A DNA stretch of 64,000 nt from Trichinella spiralis (taxonomy: Eukaryota > Nematoda > Enoplea > Trichinellida > Trichinellidae), in assembly GCA_000181795.3 (NCBI GenBank), contig CM012954.1, positions 14,489,325 through 14,553,324 of the forward strand, written 5' to 3'. Below, piece after piece: positions 11,110-26,100 of this stretch. A program made the translations under genes and the position numbers. The notes beneath the pieces were generated by a model. The model was not told the origin of the DNA, searched no databases, and worked only from the letters and a program-made list of their open reading frames with translations. Every line of letters starts with the position of its first letter. The first letter of the stretch is position 1.

Positions 11110-14100
11110 CTAACCAGAGCTGGATTTAGAACACTCTACACCACCACCGTTTGACGTCAACGCAGCTTCCGATGATGATCTGTTGTTATCGATGTCACTT
11201 TTCGTATGTTGTTGTTGTTGCTGCTCCTGTTGCTGTTGCTGCTGCTGCTGCTGCTGCTGTTCTTTCACATAAGCACTTGGATTTTCAACAGTTTTGCAAA
11301 ACCATTCAGTAAAATGACACAACTCTTCCTTGGCCGCTTTGCATTCGTGAAACAGAGTTTTGTTCTCATCGCTAAGACGTGAAATTTCCATTTCAAGCTT
11401 CCTCTTATTTTCCCTTTCCTTAATTTTCGAAACATTAAAAATTACAATGAAATAAATGCTCATGATGCAAAAACAACAACAACAACAACAAAATAATAAT
11501 AATAAATCGATTATTTACAAAATTCAACTCAGCCAAAAGCTGATGAACACGATCCTCAAGTAGAACAATCTTGCGTCTTGAAGCTTGCAAAATAAGATTG
11601 TAGCTGCTCAGTTCGGGACTGCCCCGTTGACTGACCGCAGCCACCTGAGCAATACCTTCAATGGCACGTGTTGCTAAATCGACCAAACTGGAACATTTGA
11701 TCAAGTCGCCCATCGGTGGTCGTGGTGCTTGGTTGTTTTTTGATGCGCTGCTGTAAAGTTCCAATCCGATACAACATATCAGTATAAAACAGACAACAAT
11801 ACAACAATTATTACCTGATTGACCATCCATTGTCAGCAAGAAAATTCGCTTGACGTCGTGCAAGACCACGTGAATTGGTGTTGATCAGAATCGCGTCGTC
11901 GTCAAAAGCATTTTCATGCAGTCGAGATGCAGAATCATCTGGCTCTGTTGTAACAGGCAACGCCGGCAGGTCGGTTCGATTTTTGTACGTCTTCGGAGGC
12001 AACGGTGGCGCTTGGTAATTCGCCAATTTTGTATGCTTCATCGCATCGCTGTGAAAGCCGTGGAATTTTCAAATTTCAACTTTCATTCAAACAACAACAG
12101 TCCACCAACTTACTACCTGGCAGAAAATGATGGTCGATTGGCTTTGACGATCATTGAACAGGGGTCGTTAGTGATGTTCAGGGTCAAATTGCGAGGTGAA
12201 GAGCCACCGCCAGCACCACTGCCCGAAAACGATATCTGCTCAGCAGCCGGAGTAGTGGGATCTTTGCAACAGCATGACGACGCCGTGGAATTGACCACCG
12301 ACGACCGATCAGTGCGAGCTGTTTTGCAAAACTGACCAACCGGAGGAGCTTCAGTGGACAGATCGCTGCTACCTCCAGAAGAAGACGAGCTGAGCGTTTT
12401 GGTGCGTATTTTGGGCTGCAATTTCAACGACTGATACCAACGATCTTCGCTCGACAAACTGCTCGTTGTAGTCGACTGATAATCGGCACTGTTTCTTGTA
12501 CTATCAAAGCCGCTGTCGTGGTGAACGGTCGGGTCTCCATAGCAAGTCAAACGCCTTCAAATAAGAAAAAAAAACACTCTTTCTCATACTGGGCTGTAAT
12601 CATAAACGGAAACTTTCTTCTTGTCGTTGGAATAATATTAAACAAATTATTAATCATTCCACAATTACCTAGAACGAAGTTCATCCAGTGATTTCGACGA
12701 GTAGCCGGACACCCGTTCTCCGGTTTCCGTTTGCACTTTTAATTCACGCTTGCATTTCGACCCGGTCAAGCTTTCTGCAATGGTACCAGATCGTTGTCGA
12801 TGCATGACAGTCTCGTAACTAAATGGGAGAATAAGAAAAACAAAATTTAATTAGAAGAATAAAAAAAAGAAATTCATTTCTGATTTTCCACAAACAGTAT
12901 GTATGTATGTACAGATGGAAAATTTATACCTGGGTGGTGATCGACCGGGAAGATGTGGGGGAAACGTGCCGGAGTGTGGAACCCAGTCGGTGGGAATGAT
13001 CGGTGCCACTTCACCCCTCACGGCCGGGCAGTGTGGATCCTCACAACCCCGTCGCGGTGAGCCATCTTCGAGTGGCGGAATTACCAAAACACGAGTATTG
13101 GCATTTTTCAAAAATTCCAACATTTTCGGATACGTCAACGACGCAACTGACACTTTGGAAATCTGCAATGAAAAAGATACACTCATCAGTGGACAATTGG
13201 TCGATCAGAGCAACAAAACAAAAACCTCGACAATTCTAGAACCCTGACGCAAACCGGCCAACCATGACGATCCGTACATATCGACGTCGTTGACGATTCC
13301 TTCATACTGAATCCTGAAGTCCAACACATCGCTAGGACTGTGTCTGAGAATCATTTCCTGAGTCTATCAAAGAAAAAATACGTTCGACAAATTCCACGCA
13401 TTCAACTCAATATACATATATAATATATACTTCGTATCCTTTGGTGACCATTTTCAACCTGGTAATGATGTCATTCAGAATCAGTCCATCGTCGTCGTCG
13501 ACCGTTCTCAAAATGATCACATCCGCGTGATCATAGTACAATTTCAAACTGTTCCCTTGAGAAGTCCAACCAATCACTGAATGCGTAGCTGTGCAGAACA
13601 ATGTGATGTTCGACGATCGTTCAATCATCACCAAATAATCTACTGATATGCCCAAATAACAGTCGATCGTACTACACAAGCTGAAGTTTTCAAGCTGTAA
13701 TTTGAAGAAACAATTATAAAAGGAATATCGAACCAAATTTTCAATGTTAAATACATACTTCCGTCAAAACCTGAACATCCCATACCACTGCACCGTGATT
13801 GAATGCTTCCAGAAATACTTTTGGTTTAGGACGATCTTTTCGCTTGTTACCCAAAATTTTTGCTAAAATAAAAATTAAGGATAAGGGATAAATAAAATAG
13901 ATAAATCCAATACAGAATGCAACATTGAAAAGTGAACAACAGTTCTTAACTTACAAGTAATTTTCACCGATGAACTTTCAATTGAATGGGAAATGCAATG
14001 ATTTTCAGCCAACTCGCGCATAAATTCTCGTCGAGTACGTGCAGCCATTTGAGCGAACTTGGCCGACTTGTGCACTGCATTTTCAGCATTGATAACTGTT

Positions 14101-17100
14101 TCGTTTTGAAAAGCAATATTTTAAAAATTGGAAAAAATATTAGCAAAAAAAGAATCATTAAATCACTTTTTGTCAATAAAAATTCCCTGAACTCTTGGCT
14201 CCTCGGAAATAAGTAGTTTGCCGGAACTGGAGGACCAAATACTGGTACATCTTTGAAACGAGTAACGGCGATGCTTCAATAAAATAGAAATCAAATAAAC
14301 AAATAAACAAACAAACAATTGTTTTGTTGCTCAAAATTAATAACAATAAAAATAAAATTCCATCATACCTGTATTGCACATTATCAGTACCGGCGTCGAC
14401 CGCTCGAACAATAATAAATACATGCTGAAAATGAGAGCGCATGGTTTGCGCGTTGAATGGCATAGCGCCTGGTTCTTGAAAAATAATCGTAACTATATCA
14501 TTGCCAATATGTCGTTTTCGCGCAAGCTACATAAAATACATGAACACAAATGAAAATACACGGGCATGTATTTATTATGGGTACATGGCGCATAATTACC
14601 TGCTGACGATTACTAGGAGTAAAGGGCAGCATAGTTGAAACGTGAAACATAATTTCGTATTGTTGATAAGTAGTATAAACAGAATGAGTTCCAGTCGAAT
14701 CACCCTTATTATCCAAACCTCCTTTGTATTTGTCGAAACCTTTCAAGCGAATTCGATCACCAAGAATATCTAAAAATTCTTCAAACGCTGGGGTCGAAAA
14801 TTCTGCAAAAATAAAGCTAATAATACAAGTTCAAATCAAACAAACAAATCGCCAATAATTATACCGTTGTTGTACATGTGCTCTTCAGTACACTGATTTG
14901 CTTTGCATAACAGCACACCAACTTTGTACCTTGTATAAATCTGCATACAATGTGTAGAATAGAAAATTGGATTAATCAAATGTTGTCAATTGAATGAATG
15001 AAAATGGTTTGGTGTTTTACCGCTTGTTCGTCAAGTTTAAGTAACATTTCTTCAGTTCTAGGCAACGGGACGGCAAGTTTCAAACAACTGCTGGTCAGTT
15101 CAGGAATGACCAGCTCCAGAATTTCTTTTACAGGAATTTTTGTCGAACTCGATGACACTAAACCACTGGCAAAGCCTGTCGGGCTCATCGGTTGAGATAC
15201 AGTCTGCGCTTGCTCTTTGGTGAGCTGATAGCTCGGCAAACTTTCCTCAATAATCGAACCACGGAAAGTGGACAACTATTTAAATAAATGAAACACTGGT
15301 GAAAACAATCGAATAAACAAAAAATTCAATGCACTATGCATATTTACATCACTGAGACGTATGATGATGCGATACACGTACGGACTGGACAAGTTTGACA
15401 ATCTCGCTTGAATAACGTCCAACTTATCGCGAGCAATGCTGATCGCCACCGGACCGAGATTTTCATCAATACCGAAATAATTTTGATGAGCTAAACACAA
15501 CAAATATACACACATACACACTCATACAGAAGCTGCACGACATCAACAAACAAGCAATGTATTTGAAAAAAAATAAAATTCATGTAGCGTTCAAAAAACA
15601 TCACAAGCTATACCCATCACAGTCACTTACGAACGGATCCATGCACGCATATATTGAAAAACAAAATAGAAATCAAATGTAGAAAAAAAATACATTTCAC
15701 GAAAAAATGGTGCTTTTAGAACTAACTGTATTAATTAAAATAAATCAAACATCATTTTTCATCGCTCGATATACTACTACCACTACTACTACAAATACTA
15801 ATAATCAGAATAAGAATAAAGCACAAGAAGTGCTTTTCAAAATACAAATAAAATATCAGAAAGTGCAAAAATGCTCATTTCAAATTCAAATCAATTCATG
15901 ATAAATGATTCTCAACTTTGCATGTTACAGGTAACACATTAATTTAGCTTGCGTGATTTGAACTGAAAATTGTGAAATGAAACACAACTGAATCGTGCTT
16001 AACTTTGCACATGGCGGTAGAAATAGATGCAGCATTTGATCAAATCAAATTTATTAATTAATCATCAATTTTCATTTTCAAACAAGCACGGTGTGCATGT
16101 TATCAACAAACAAACAACAACAACAAATACAGTGCAATACAATACAAAATACAAGTCACTACTTGAGTTAAAAAATTACAATAAACTATAACAAATTTAT
16201 GCCAAAAGTCATCACATCTTACTAGATATTTATTTATTTAAAGCTTTTAGAAAAAATTCATTCTCACGTTTGTACTCCACTTTCAAATACTGTTGCAGTT
16301 CATTGATGTCAGTTCAGTAAATTAAAATCAAATAAATAAAGATGCTCAAAGGTATAACAGACAAATTTTAAAATAATAATAATAATAATACTAAAGTAAT
16401 ACTAATCTATATCGCTCTGAAAATAATGCGCCACAATTTATTGCTTACAATGAATAAATAAAGAATGCATGAATGGATGGATGACTGGAATATACAAATG
16501 AATGAATGAATGAATGAGTGAATGAACGAATGGAATGGAATGCTTCTTACAGAGAACAATTTTCTTCATCGATTAAGAAAAGCATAAATTGAAAGACATC
16601 GATTTTTAAATAGTATCATTTCATTGCTTCCTTCACAACAATTAACATACAAACAATCGTTATAAGAATAGGTTTCGTTCCATTTGATTCCTTTCTTTAC
16701 TTATTATTCTGTTTTTTGAAACCACCACGTAAGATTCAGTTATCTTCACTTGTTTTATAAATAAATAATATTTCTATTTATATTTTATACTGTTAAAACA
16801 ATGAAATTTAATAATGTTGTAAATTTAAATTGCGATACATTAAAATATAACAGGGAAGAAAACTAAGTAGCACACTGTTTGTTGATTATACAAAAACCAA
16901 TAATAAGAATAATGGAAAAGCAAATTTCCACTACTAATTACACTGATAATAAGATACAGTAAACATAAATGACCAATTCTACGTTCGTTCATAACATTAA
17001 GTGATGGGCAAGAAGAGTACAGTATATGTTCACAAATGCACGCTACATTTAACATGTTTTGTTTCCTAAATTTTGCAAAACATTATTGTAGTTGCATCTG

Positions 17101-20100
17101 CATTATTTTTGATTTGAAAAAAAATAAAAGTAACAAAATAACAAACGTTTTAACTTTGAAAATAAAAAAAGAAAATTCTATAAAATGTGTAAAAGTTATC
17201 GAAATAGTTCGGGTAGGAAACGTAGCCTAACTTCACCTAACTGTCATCCAACCATGCATGCGGCACGCATGGTTAGTTCGATCATTGATTTGTGCATAAT
17301 CGCGTCGTTTGACGCTTATTAAAATGAAAATCCATGGAAACCATTACATTACATTAGAAGTAGAATGACGACGGAAAACACAAGCCGGCTGACATAACAC
17401 AAGGTAGTCGTCGTCATCAAAACAAAAAACTAACAGTGTACAATTGAATAAAAATATAAAATCATGACAGAATTAACAATACAATAAAATAAATAAATGG
17501 TAAAATTCATAAATCATGTCATGAATATTATCTACATTTATGCAGTAAAAAAAAGAAATATTATAATACAATCCACCATCAATTATTAATAAACAATAAA
17601 TAATCGATCAATCAGTCGTATGCTCAGAGTGAATTTTAAACTTCAAATAAAGATCAGAAAAAAGAAAAATAGAAAAACAGCATATATACATACCTTTGCC
17701 AAGAAAACAGTGTCTGTAATAAAAAGCACCGTGATCTACGTGTTCAATGACGAGCTGCGGTTGCCTGTATGCGCAGAGTCTACCACCGAGGTAGACGTTG
17801 CCCAAATTTTCCAACACGCAAGCTTCGGCTGCGGAAGGTATCCGATGCCAGGTTTCCAAGTGCTCTTTGGCCGTCAACGTTGGACGAGTCGGATCGGCAC
17901 TGTTGGGCAACAATGGATCGCTGGCAAGGGCGGTGTCGGCAGAGCTATTCGACACGTCCTGCACTATCCAACGCCGACGATAGCGTTCCGTGCCCAGGCT
18001 AACGTGTCTGGTGGGCTCGCCGCCAATTTCACCGCGGAAAAACGGGCAAGCGGTGACCAAAGCGTTGCACTTGCCGTCGCCTTCGTCAATCGGCGACTGA
18101 GGCGCCTGGGATGACGACGGTCCGTCGTCGATTGAACCGGAGTCCATCGGTGAAGCCCCGGGCAAAAAATCCAACGTCCCACCAACACCGACCGTGGTGC
18201 CACTGTTGCGCGGTAACACCGCCGCCGACGACAACGACGAACCGGACGATGGAAACGAACCCGAACCGGCAACGGACCCCGGCTGAGTGACAGTCGCGGT
18301 GCCGGACGCATGGGCATGCATGCAGCCACCGCCATCCCTAGTCTGACTAGTGCGAAGTGAAAAGTTGCTCAGCAGCTGACCACTGTCCGCGCAGATGCTG
18401 TGGCAATCATAATGGGAGAAGAAAAGTTTCCGGCATCGTTCCTCGACCGCTGGCGCCCAACATTCAGTCGCAACCTCTTGACGTGTACCGGCGACCATCG
18501 AAGCGACCGAGTTCATGATCCTCAACGACGAATCTTCGCTGAACGCTTTGCCACCGGCAACGATCAGCTTTTTCAATATGGAATCGTTTGCCGCTTTGCG
18601 CGTACCATGCGGCTTGCGTGATTCCTTCCTGGCCACTTTCTTGAAGCCATCCTAAAGTGAAAAAGTCAAATTTACACACTGAAACAGTGGAAAAAGCAAA
18701 ATTTTTTTCGTCTTCTTCTTTTGTTAAATACATCACTCGTGCTAAACACTTCCAAAGCAAGCAAGCAACCCACCGACCAAGCATATAGAGCTCAGCTTGC
18801 TGCTCAAACATCAATAAGTGAGTCTGTGTGCGCGCAAGTACGGTCGGTCAATATATATAATTGCAGCTTGTCAAGCGATAGGCCAAAGCAGTCATGCAGC
18901 GATAGCAACGCGCTTTTTGTCCAACGCCGACGCCCTTTCCTCCTCCTACTCCCCCCGTCGGTCTCACCATTTTCACCGTTTCTCATGTTTTCTTTTCTAC
19001 TTTTCAAATTCGTCTCTCATTTCAAATAACTTTGCTGACTGAACGGAGAAAGCATTTATTATTGACCAACATCAATATGAATTTGACTTGCAATCTTTTA
19101 CACTGCTGAATAGAATTACAAAACAAAGAAAAAAGGAGGACGATAAGCGGCCGAAGCCGCATCATAATTTCGATGAAAAAGCAAATATATATATATATAT
19201 ATATATGTGCATATCAGTGCAAAGTAAGCGATACTGCTCCTCTTCTATATTGAAAAATGGGACAATTTGTTCTTGTAATTATTCTTCAGCTAGAAAAGCG
19301 CGTACGGATGGATTTTTCCAGCAATCAGATGCCGATTTCATTATTTGCCCGAGGGAAGCCACATTTGACGCCGGCCGGCCAAAGATCAATGCTTGCCAGC
19401 TAGAGATTTGCAAGCAAGAATGCTCATGCCTACACGTCTGCTTGCATGAGCATGTAACAGCACATTGCATTCGCAGGACGATTCTTTTATAACTTTTTCT
19501 ACTTGCTTATTTCTCTCTCACTCACTCTCTCTCTCTCTCATATCACACCCCTTTTTTTGCATATGAGTATTCAAGATAACTAGCATGACTGACTCTGAGC
19601 AATAAATAATTGACTACTATTTTCTAAATTTTCCAACAGTTTGTCCAAACTCACTTGAAATATTTTTTACAAAATTAGACAAAAAAAACAACTCTTAAGA
19701 CACCACTTTCATCATATATTGAGCAAAATTTGTAATATTCTGAATTTGTAAAATCAATGATAACAACTGACATCGACGAGAAGAAGAAACATTTTCTGTC
19801 ATCTGCAATCGGATGTGCTTGAAAATCTCTGTCAGTATGAGAAAAAAAACTTTATTACATCAGCCCGTACTAAAGCGCCGGCGATTCTCATTAATAGCCA
19901 AACTCTGCAAAAGCTAAAAGCCTCGTAAAAGTTTTACACATCTGTGTACACAAACAAGCTAGTTGAGTATAATAATAATAATAATAATTACTATTATTTT
20001 AAAGTAATTGCAAAGCAGTCGGACAAAACACACTTTTAAAAATAATGCGCAGTAGCCAAAATGGTAAATATTATAATACTGTTTAAGATTCAATTTGAAA

Positions 20101-23100
20101 AATAGTAGCGTGACAGATGTGTTCTCATTTTGCTTTTATTGGAAAAAGTTCGAGTGCTATTCAACTGACAATTAGCTATCGCTTACAATACTAATTTTGT
20201 TCGTAAATATTGTTGGAAAAACACAGCTGACAAATAATGAATTTGAAAATAAATTACTGATTTCAAAATGAGTGCATCATCATATTGATGTAAAATAATG
20301 TCGAAAAGCAATTTATCATCTGAAATTAGTCTTCCAAATTCAAAAGATATTATTACTTATTACAGTGAGAAAACTGAAAACAGAATATACAAATATTATT
20401 GATGAATACTAAACAGCTCCCACGTTTGTTTAGGTAATGTGAAAATGATAATTACTAAATATTATTATTAATAATGATGATGCATTTTGAAATAACTGCT
20501 TGTTAAAAATGAAAAACACTACCACCATCGTTTCTGCATACATGCATGCGTATGTATGAAACTATACAACTATGCGATTACATGAGTTAGCCTGCCTGCC
20601 TGCCTGCCGGCCAACTACATGCAATATAATAATGATATAGCATAAAACGCATAATCTATTGAGAAAGCATCGCTTGCAAAAAGAAAAAGAAGAAAAAAAA
20701 TCGCGCAAAAATGACAACAGGCGCCGCCAATTGGACAAAGCAAAGCGCAACCAGAAAAGTGTGCATAATAAATATATCGGTGGAAAATATTGAAAATCAA
20801 TAATGATAGATCACGCGCAGCCGCCTTCCCCTCATCTTGAGCACACTACACACGCCCTTCTTCTTCTTCTTCTTCCGGCTGTTTTTCTCTTGGAACAGCA
20901 CACAAACTCAGAACTGACGCTTCCGGCCAAAAAGATTCATCCATCCATGCGATCATTTTTCTTGCCATTCCGTTTCATCTATACACCAGTAATGGAAAGA
21001 AGAAGAAGAAGAAGAAGAAAATACAAGGGAATTGCAATTCAGCTGCTGAAAAATGAACACGACGGGGATGAAACTGTAAGCATGTGTAGATGAATGGATA
21101 GATAGATAGATAGATAGATAGATGGCAATAAATTGTCATCCCATCTTGCCCGATCCTAAATGTTAAATCTTTCTTTTTCCATTAAAAAAATGAACAAACA
21201 GAAAATTCATTATTCTTTCTTCCACTTTTTTTCAATGCTTCTGTTCGTGGGTAGATAAAAACCACATTAAAACCAAGAAAAACATTAACAACAATGCATC
21301 AAAATCGATCTCATTCAACTCGCCGTAGAATAATTGAAATGCAAAACTGTGCAGGCAGTTTTCATATTTTAGACGACTGCAATAGTGTGAAAATCAGCAG
21401 AACACTATTATCGCTGTTACTACTGCCCCTACTACTGGATCATTCGAATAAGTGTTCGACTGAAAGAGCATGCTAGATTTGTTTATTCGAACCTCCCGAG
21501 CTTACTTGAAGCGCGCAATCAAGCACAACCGAAAATTTGGCAGAGAAAAAAGAATATTAAAAACGGCAAACCTATACACACAATAAACGTTGTTCAATCA
21601 CTGCACTGCTGGGTTAAAGAACGAATGACGAAACTGAACAAATAAAATTCCTACCCCTCCGCCGCCCCACCCTACTCAACCTGCCCCTTGATCAGTGGTG
21701 GCACAAAACAGCAGCATTCATCGACTAAGAACAACTTGCAAAAGTGGAAAGAAAAATTATTTGTCTGTTCCACTGATGACTCCATAATAGCATATGATCA
21801 AAGCAGTCACCACTGAAGCGTAAAATCAAAGTACAAACCTACAACCATCGCTAGAATCCCACGAAACACATATCTAATTTGACACAACAACTGACTGCTA
21901 ATCATCGAAATTGCTGCATTGGAAGAGAAGAAAAATAAATAAATACATAAATAAATAATTCATTAATGAATTAAATATGCATATACTTGTCTATATATAT
22001 AACGATGCCACAGAATAATCCATTATGATTGATAAAATAAGCAAATTCTTTGCCAAAGGCAAAAGAAAACAAATACTGAAGCACTTTTGCATAAACATCT
22101 GAAATAGAAAGAACAAAATCGATCGCGCGGCAAAATCAAACGTAACCATCCATCGGAAGACTGGCAATATACGTTGATCAAAATAGAAAGAATTAATTTA
22201 TGAATCAAGTGTTAAACAGATGCAATAATTCAAGCCCAACTGTTCAACGGAAATCAACAATGACGAATAATACACGCAATAACTGCCAGCTGCAAGTGAA
22301 ATACAGTTTCATATTATAATGAAGAAAATAAATTTCCTTTCAAAAGAAATACAATTATTCAGCTTTGTAGCAGTAGCAGCGGTAGTTGCTGCGAATAATT
22401 TTTTTCCTTTTTAAATATTAATGAAACGAATAATAACAAAACATAATCAATAAGTAATAGTTTCAATCCGATAACTATCATCGCAATGTTCAGAACTGAC
22501 ATACCTCTGTATGAGCCCAAATTATTTGTAGTGAAAATGAATTAATGCGGCAAATGATTGGCAAAAAAGATTGATTTCAAAAAAATAAACAGCAGATAAT
22601 TTGATGTTGCAAAAATAATACAATAATACTGAACAGGGTCAAAAATAGAATAAAAAATGAAAGAAAAATGAAGAAAAAGAAGCGGATGAAAAACCACAAG
22701 AAGAGCAGTGGAGTAAAAATTGATTAGAAAATTGTTTTGCCGTTGGTGTAGTGGAAGGTAAAAATTTCAAAACTGCGCAAACCGATCGCAAGAACAGATC
22801 AATAAGTCGCCTGGGATGACTTTATGAACACAAACGCACACACACACACATACACAAGCATACACTTACTCTCACTCACTAACACACACTAGACACACAC
22901 AGCAGAGCTGAGTGAAATGGCTGCTGTCGTTGACAATGCACGCATGCTAAAGCACGTTGAGATGTTGTGTAATAGATTGACGGCATTTTGCAAAATCGGA
23001 TCGTGCTAATTGTCGTCCAAATTTCGTGCATGCGCAAAACGGCTCCAAAGCCACTCCTCATCACCGCTTTGCAGCTATGGCAGCAGCGGCATTATACATC

Positions 23101-26100
23101 CTGCTGAACTGTAATTTCTCTTCCAGCCACTCCCACCAGCTACACTCACTATTAACTTGTTCACCGAACAGCAGGCAGAAAATGGCAAAAAGCTGTTGTG
23201 CAGCTCTTTTCAGTTCAACTGACAGTCTGATTGAATTTTTTTGTTGCAAAATAAAATAAATTAATCTAGCTGAGCAAGAGAAAAAAATGTGAAGCGATAT
23301 CCTCTGATTGTTGTGCTCGTTGCATTCAATTCACAGTTCATAATTGCCATAAATCAAAATTTAAATAATTTTTATCAACTGTGAAATAACAACACATTTG
23401 CCCGAGGGGAGGGGTGAACTATAACAAACACGCATACGCAACGTAGACGACGAAATTGGATTTCACTTGATGATAAAATACCTGTGAGTGGAATACCAAC
23501 CTTCCTCCTGTTTAAACTTTTATTCCAAACCTTTCCTATAAGTTTATTAAAACATATATGCATGATATGCAACTGCTTACAATAAATTACATTAAAATAA
23601 AAAGCATACGTGTAGGTGCTATAAAATGTGAACCAAAAACTGATGAAGAGAGGTAAAGAGAAGAGAGAGCGAGACAGAGAGAAAGCAAGAGAAAAAGTGA
23701 GGAAACCCAAACGACGTAAGCGATCATAGATGAACAGAATGATTGAAAAGAAAGTCAACAGTTGCATGACAGCAATTTTGGAATTCAAATTGCGCAGTTT
23801 AAAATCAAATTGAGTAGAAGAAAAAAAAGTTTCAACAACATCAATAGATGGATAGCTGGGTAAGTGGTTAGATGGATGGATGGATGGATAGATGGATAGC
23901 CAAAACGGAACAATAGTGCAATCAAAAATTGGAAAGAAATCCCCTTCTTGCAGCTAAAGCAGCAGTTTATTCTCTTCAACGATAATAGACAGATATATAT
24001 AATACATACATCACACACACACACACGCACACATAAAATGGAAACACTTGCTTGCTTGTCTGATCATCGACAGAATCAATAACAACTAGGTGATGCATTT
24101 CCGCAACAATTTTTCAAAAAAATGAATAAATAAGTAAATAAATAAAAAAGAGTAGAAAATTCATCTCAATCTAAGTGAAATATATTTTCTATAGCAAAGA
24201 ATTGAAAAATTTTTTTTACTTTTCAAATTCACTTTCTCTTTTTCATGTATTCATTTATTCATTCATATTTATTAAATAAATGAAAAATGTAAAAAAAGAT
24301 TATCAATTTATGAAATTTTCAATTTCAATTCAAATAATTATAATAATTAATCCATTGTGAAAAGTTTATCAAACACTGTTGTGGTTCAGTTGAATTCAGA
24401 TTAGTAAAAATATAAATATTAACAACATAAAACAGTACAGTAAAAATTTCTTTGAAATACTTTTCCAATAGTTGAACAGGATTCAATAAATAACAGAAAC
24501 AACGATAATCGCAAAGGGGAGAATCGAAAGATGAATTATCGTGTTTCGTGGATGTTATGGAAAAGCAATTCAATTTTTTTTTGAATAACAGTAATTTTCT
24601 GTTAAAGCTCATGAGACCATTTCTACTACACTAATCTGGCTAATCAGTCTTTGTAACATAGCAACAACAGCGCTTCTTCTTATTCTTCTTCTATTGATTT
24701 ACTGACTATTAAGTATGCAGCAAAAGCAAAAAAGCAAAAAATGAAAAACCACAACAGCTAACAAATAAGCAGAAAAACAAAACAACACTACTACTACTAC
24801 TCAACATAAGAGGATAAGGTTTGGTTTTCTTTTTTTTTTTTAAATCATCACTAATCATTTCTCAAATTTCACAATCTTCTTGCCACAACACGTATGAATC
24901 CATAAGATTTAACAAATAATACCCCTCCCCCACTCTCCCTTGCCTTCCCTCGTATATAATATGCAACTATTTCGTATTACGTTTTGCATTTGCAAATGAA
25001 AAGTCAAATGCATTTTAAAATTTGCCAAAAAGTAAAATGGACATCGTCGATGCGCGACCAGCGGATAAAACGCGCGTGAATATACATACAATCATTTCTC
25101 CTCTACATTCTCGTGCAAATGAGCAAAGTTTGCAGAGAAAAATTCTCATCACAGTTGAAAACAAAACAAAAAAAACTTACCGACAAAGAACTGGGAAAGT
25201 TGGAAACGTTGTGTGAACGTGGTGATGAGGAAAGTGGATGATGAGTCAAGTCTGTCGAACAGCCTCCCAAATCGACCGCCTTGGCTCTCCTGAGCGTGCG
25301 TTGCTGTTTCAGCACAGACGACGGTTGTTGACTAGTACAACTGCTGCTACCATTGTCCACTGGTGACAGTGATGCAATGAAATGACCATGGTCAGTACTC
25401 TTATTATTATTATTATTATTGGTGTGGTAGTTGCTGTTTGTGGTGGTGACATTGTTGCGGTATTTCGTGCAAACCTCCTTTTCACAAAGAGGTGATACGG
25501 TTGTCATTGTACCAGGTGGAGTAGAAAAATTAGAAAGTGTCGAACCAGCCGACAGTGAAAAGTGCTTTCCAGAAATATCGCCAGGACAATTTGTCACCAA
25601 GTCGACACCTTGGCTAGAGGAAAACTTTGCCAAATGATGCTTGTGGATGATGTTGCCGTTGTCGACGGGGGCAGTTTCTTCAACGGGAAAATTGTGACAA
25701 GAGCTCAAATCAAGTTGACTCAGACTACGTGTCGTTGAGGATACACGATTTTTCTTCTTCTGCTGTTGGAAATGTGCCGACGAAGGGATCGACTCTTCGT
25801 TTGGAGATGGTTCACAGTCCGAGGCGACACTTCGTCTGAACAACGAGAACCGCTCTTTCAGAGAACCCTTGCGTTTGGAGGGCGCGGCTTTGGACGTCCG
25901 TTGCAAACCGGGCTGAAGGTCGACCTGGCCGAATGTGAACTCCATCTGCGCATCTTCGCTTCCAGAGCAGCTTGGGGCGGTGGCTTTAACGGACGCCTCG
26001 TCCTGGTGGTTGTGGTGGTGATGGTGATGGTGGTGGTGGTGGTGACCAACGTTGCGCAGCTTGGATTTGAAAAACGAACCGGGCTTCAATGTCAACGAAC

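Larger units (their letters stand above)
18652..25180. other. SIPA1L intron (6.5 kb)
   Basis: Large intron after the Ser/His-rich first exon. It holds many microsatellites: TA near 19185-19206, CT near 19515-19540, CCTG at 20590-20612, GATA at 21096-21124, CA near 22837-22852 and GGAT near 23866-23900. No supported coding sequence or RNA gene was seen. Plus-strand open frames opposite the 17.7-18.6 kb exon are shadows. Confidence 0.6.

Noticed and set aside
22738-22800. tRNA-like start (gccgttggtgtagtgg, A-box resemblance)
   Set aside because: No matching B box, no acceptor-stem pairing and no plausible anticodon arm follow; no other tRNA-like segment was seen in the window.
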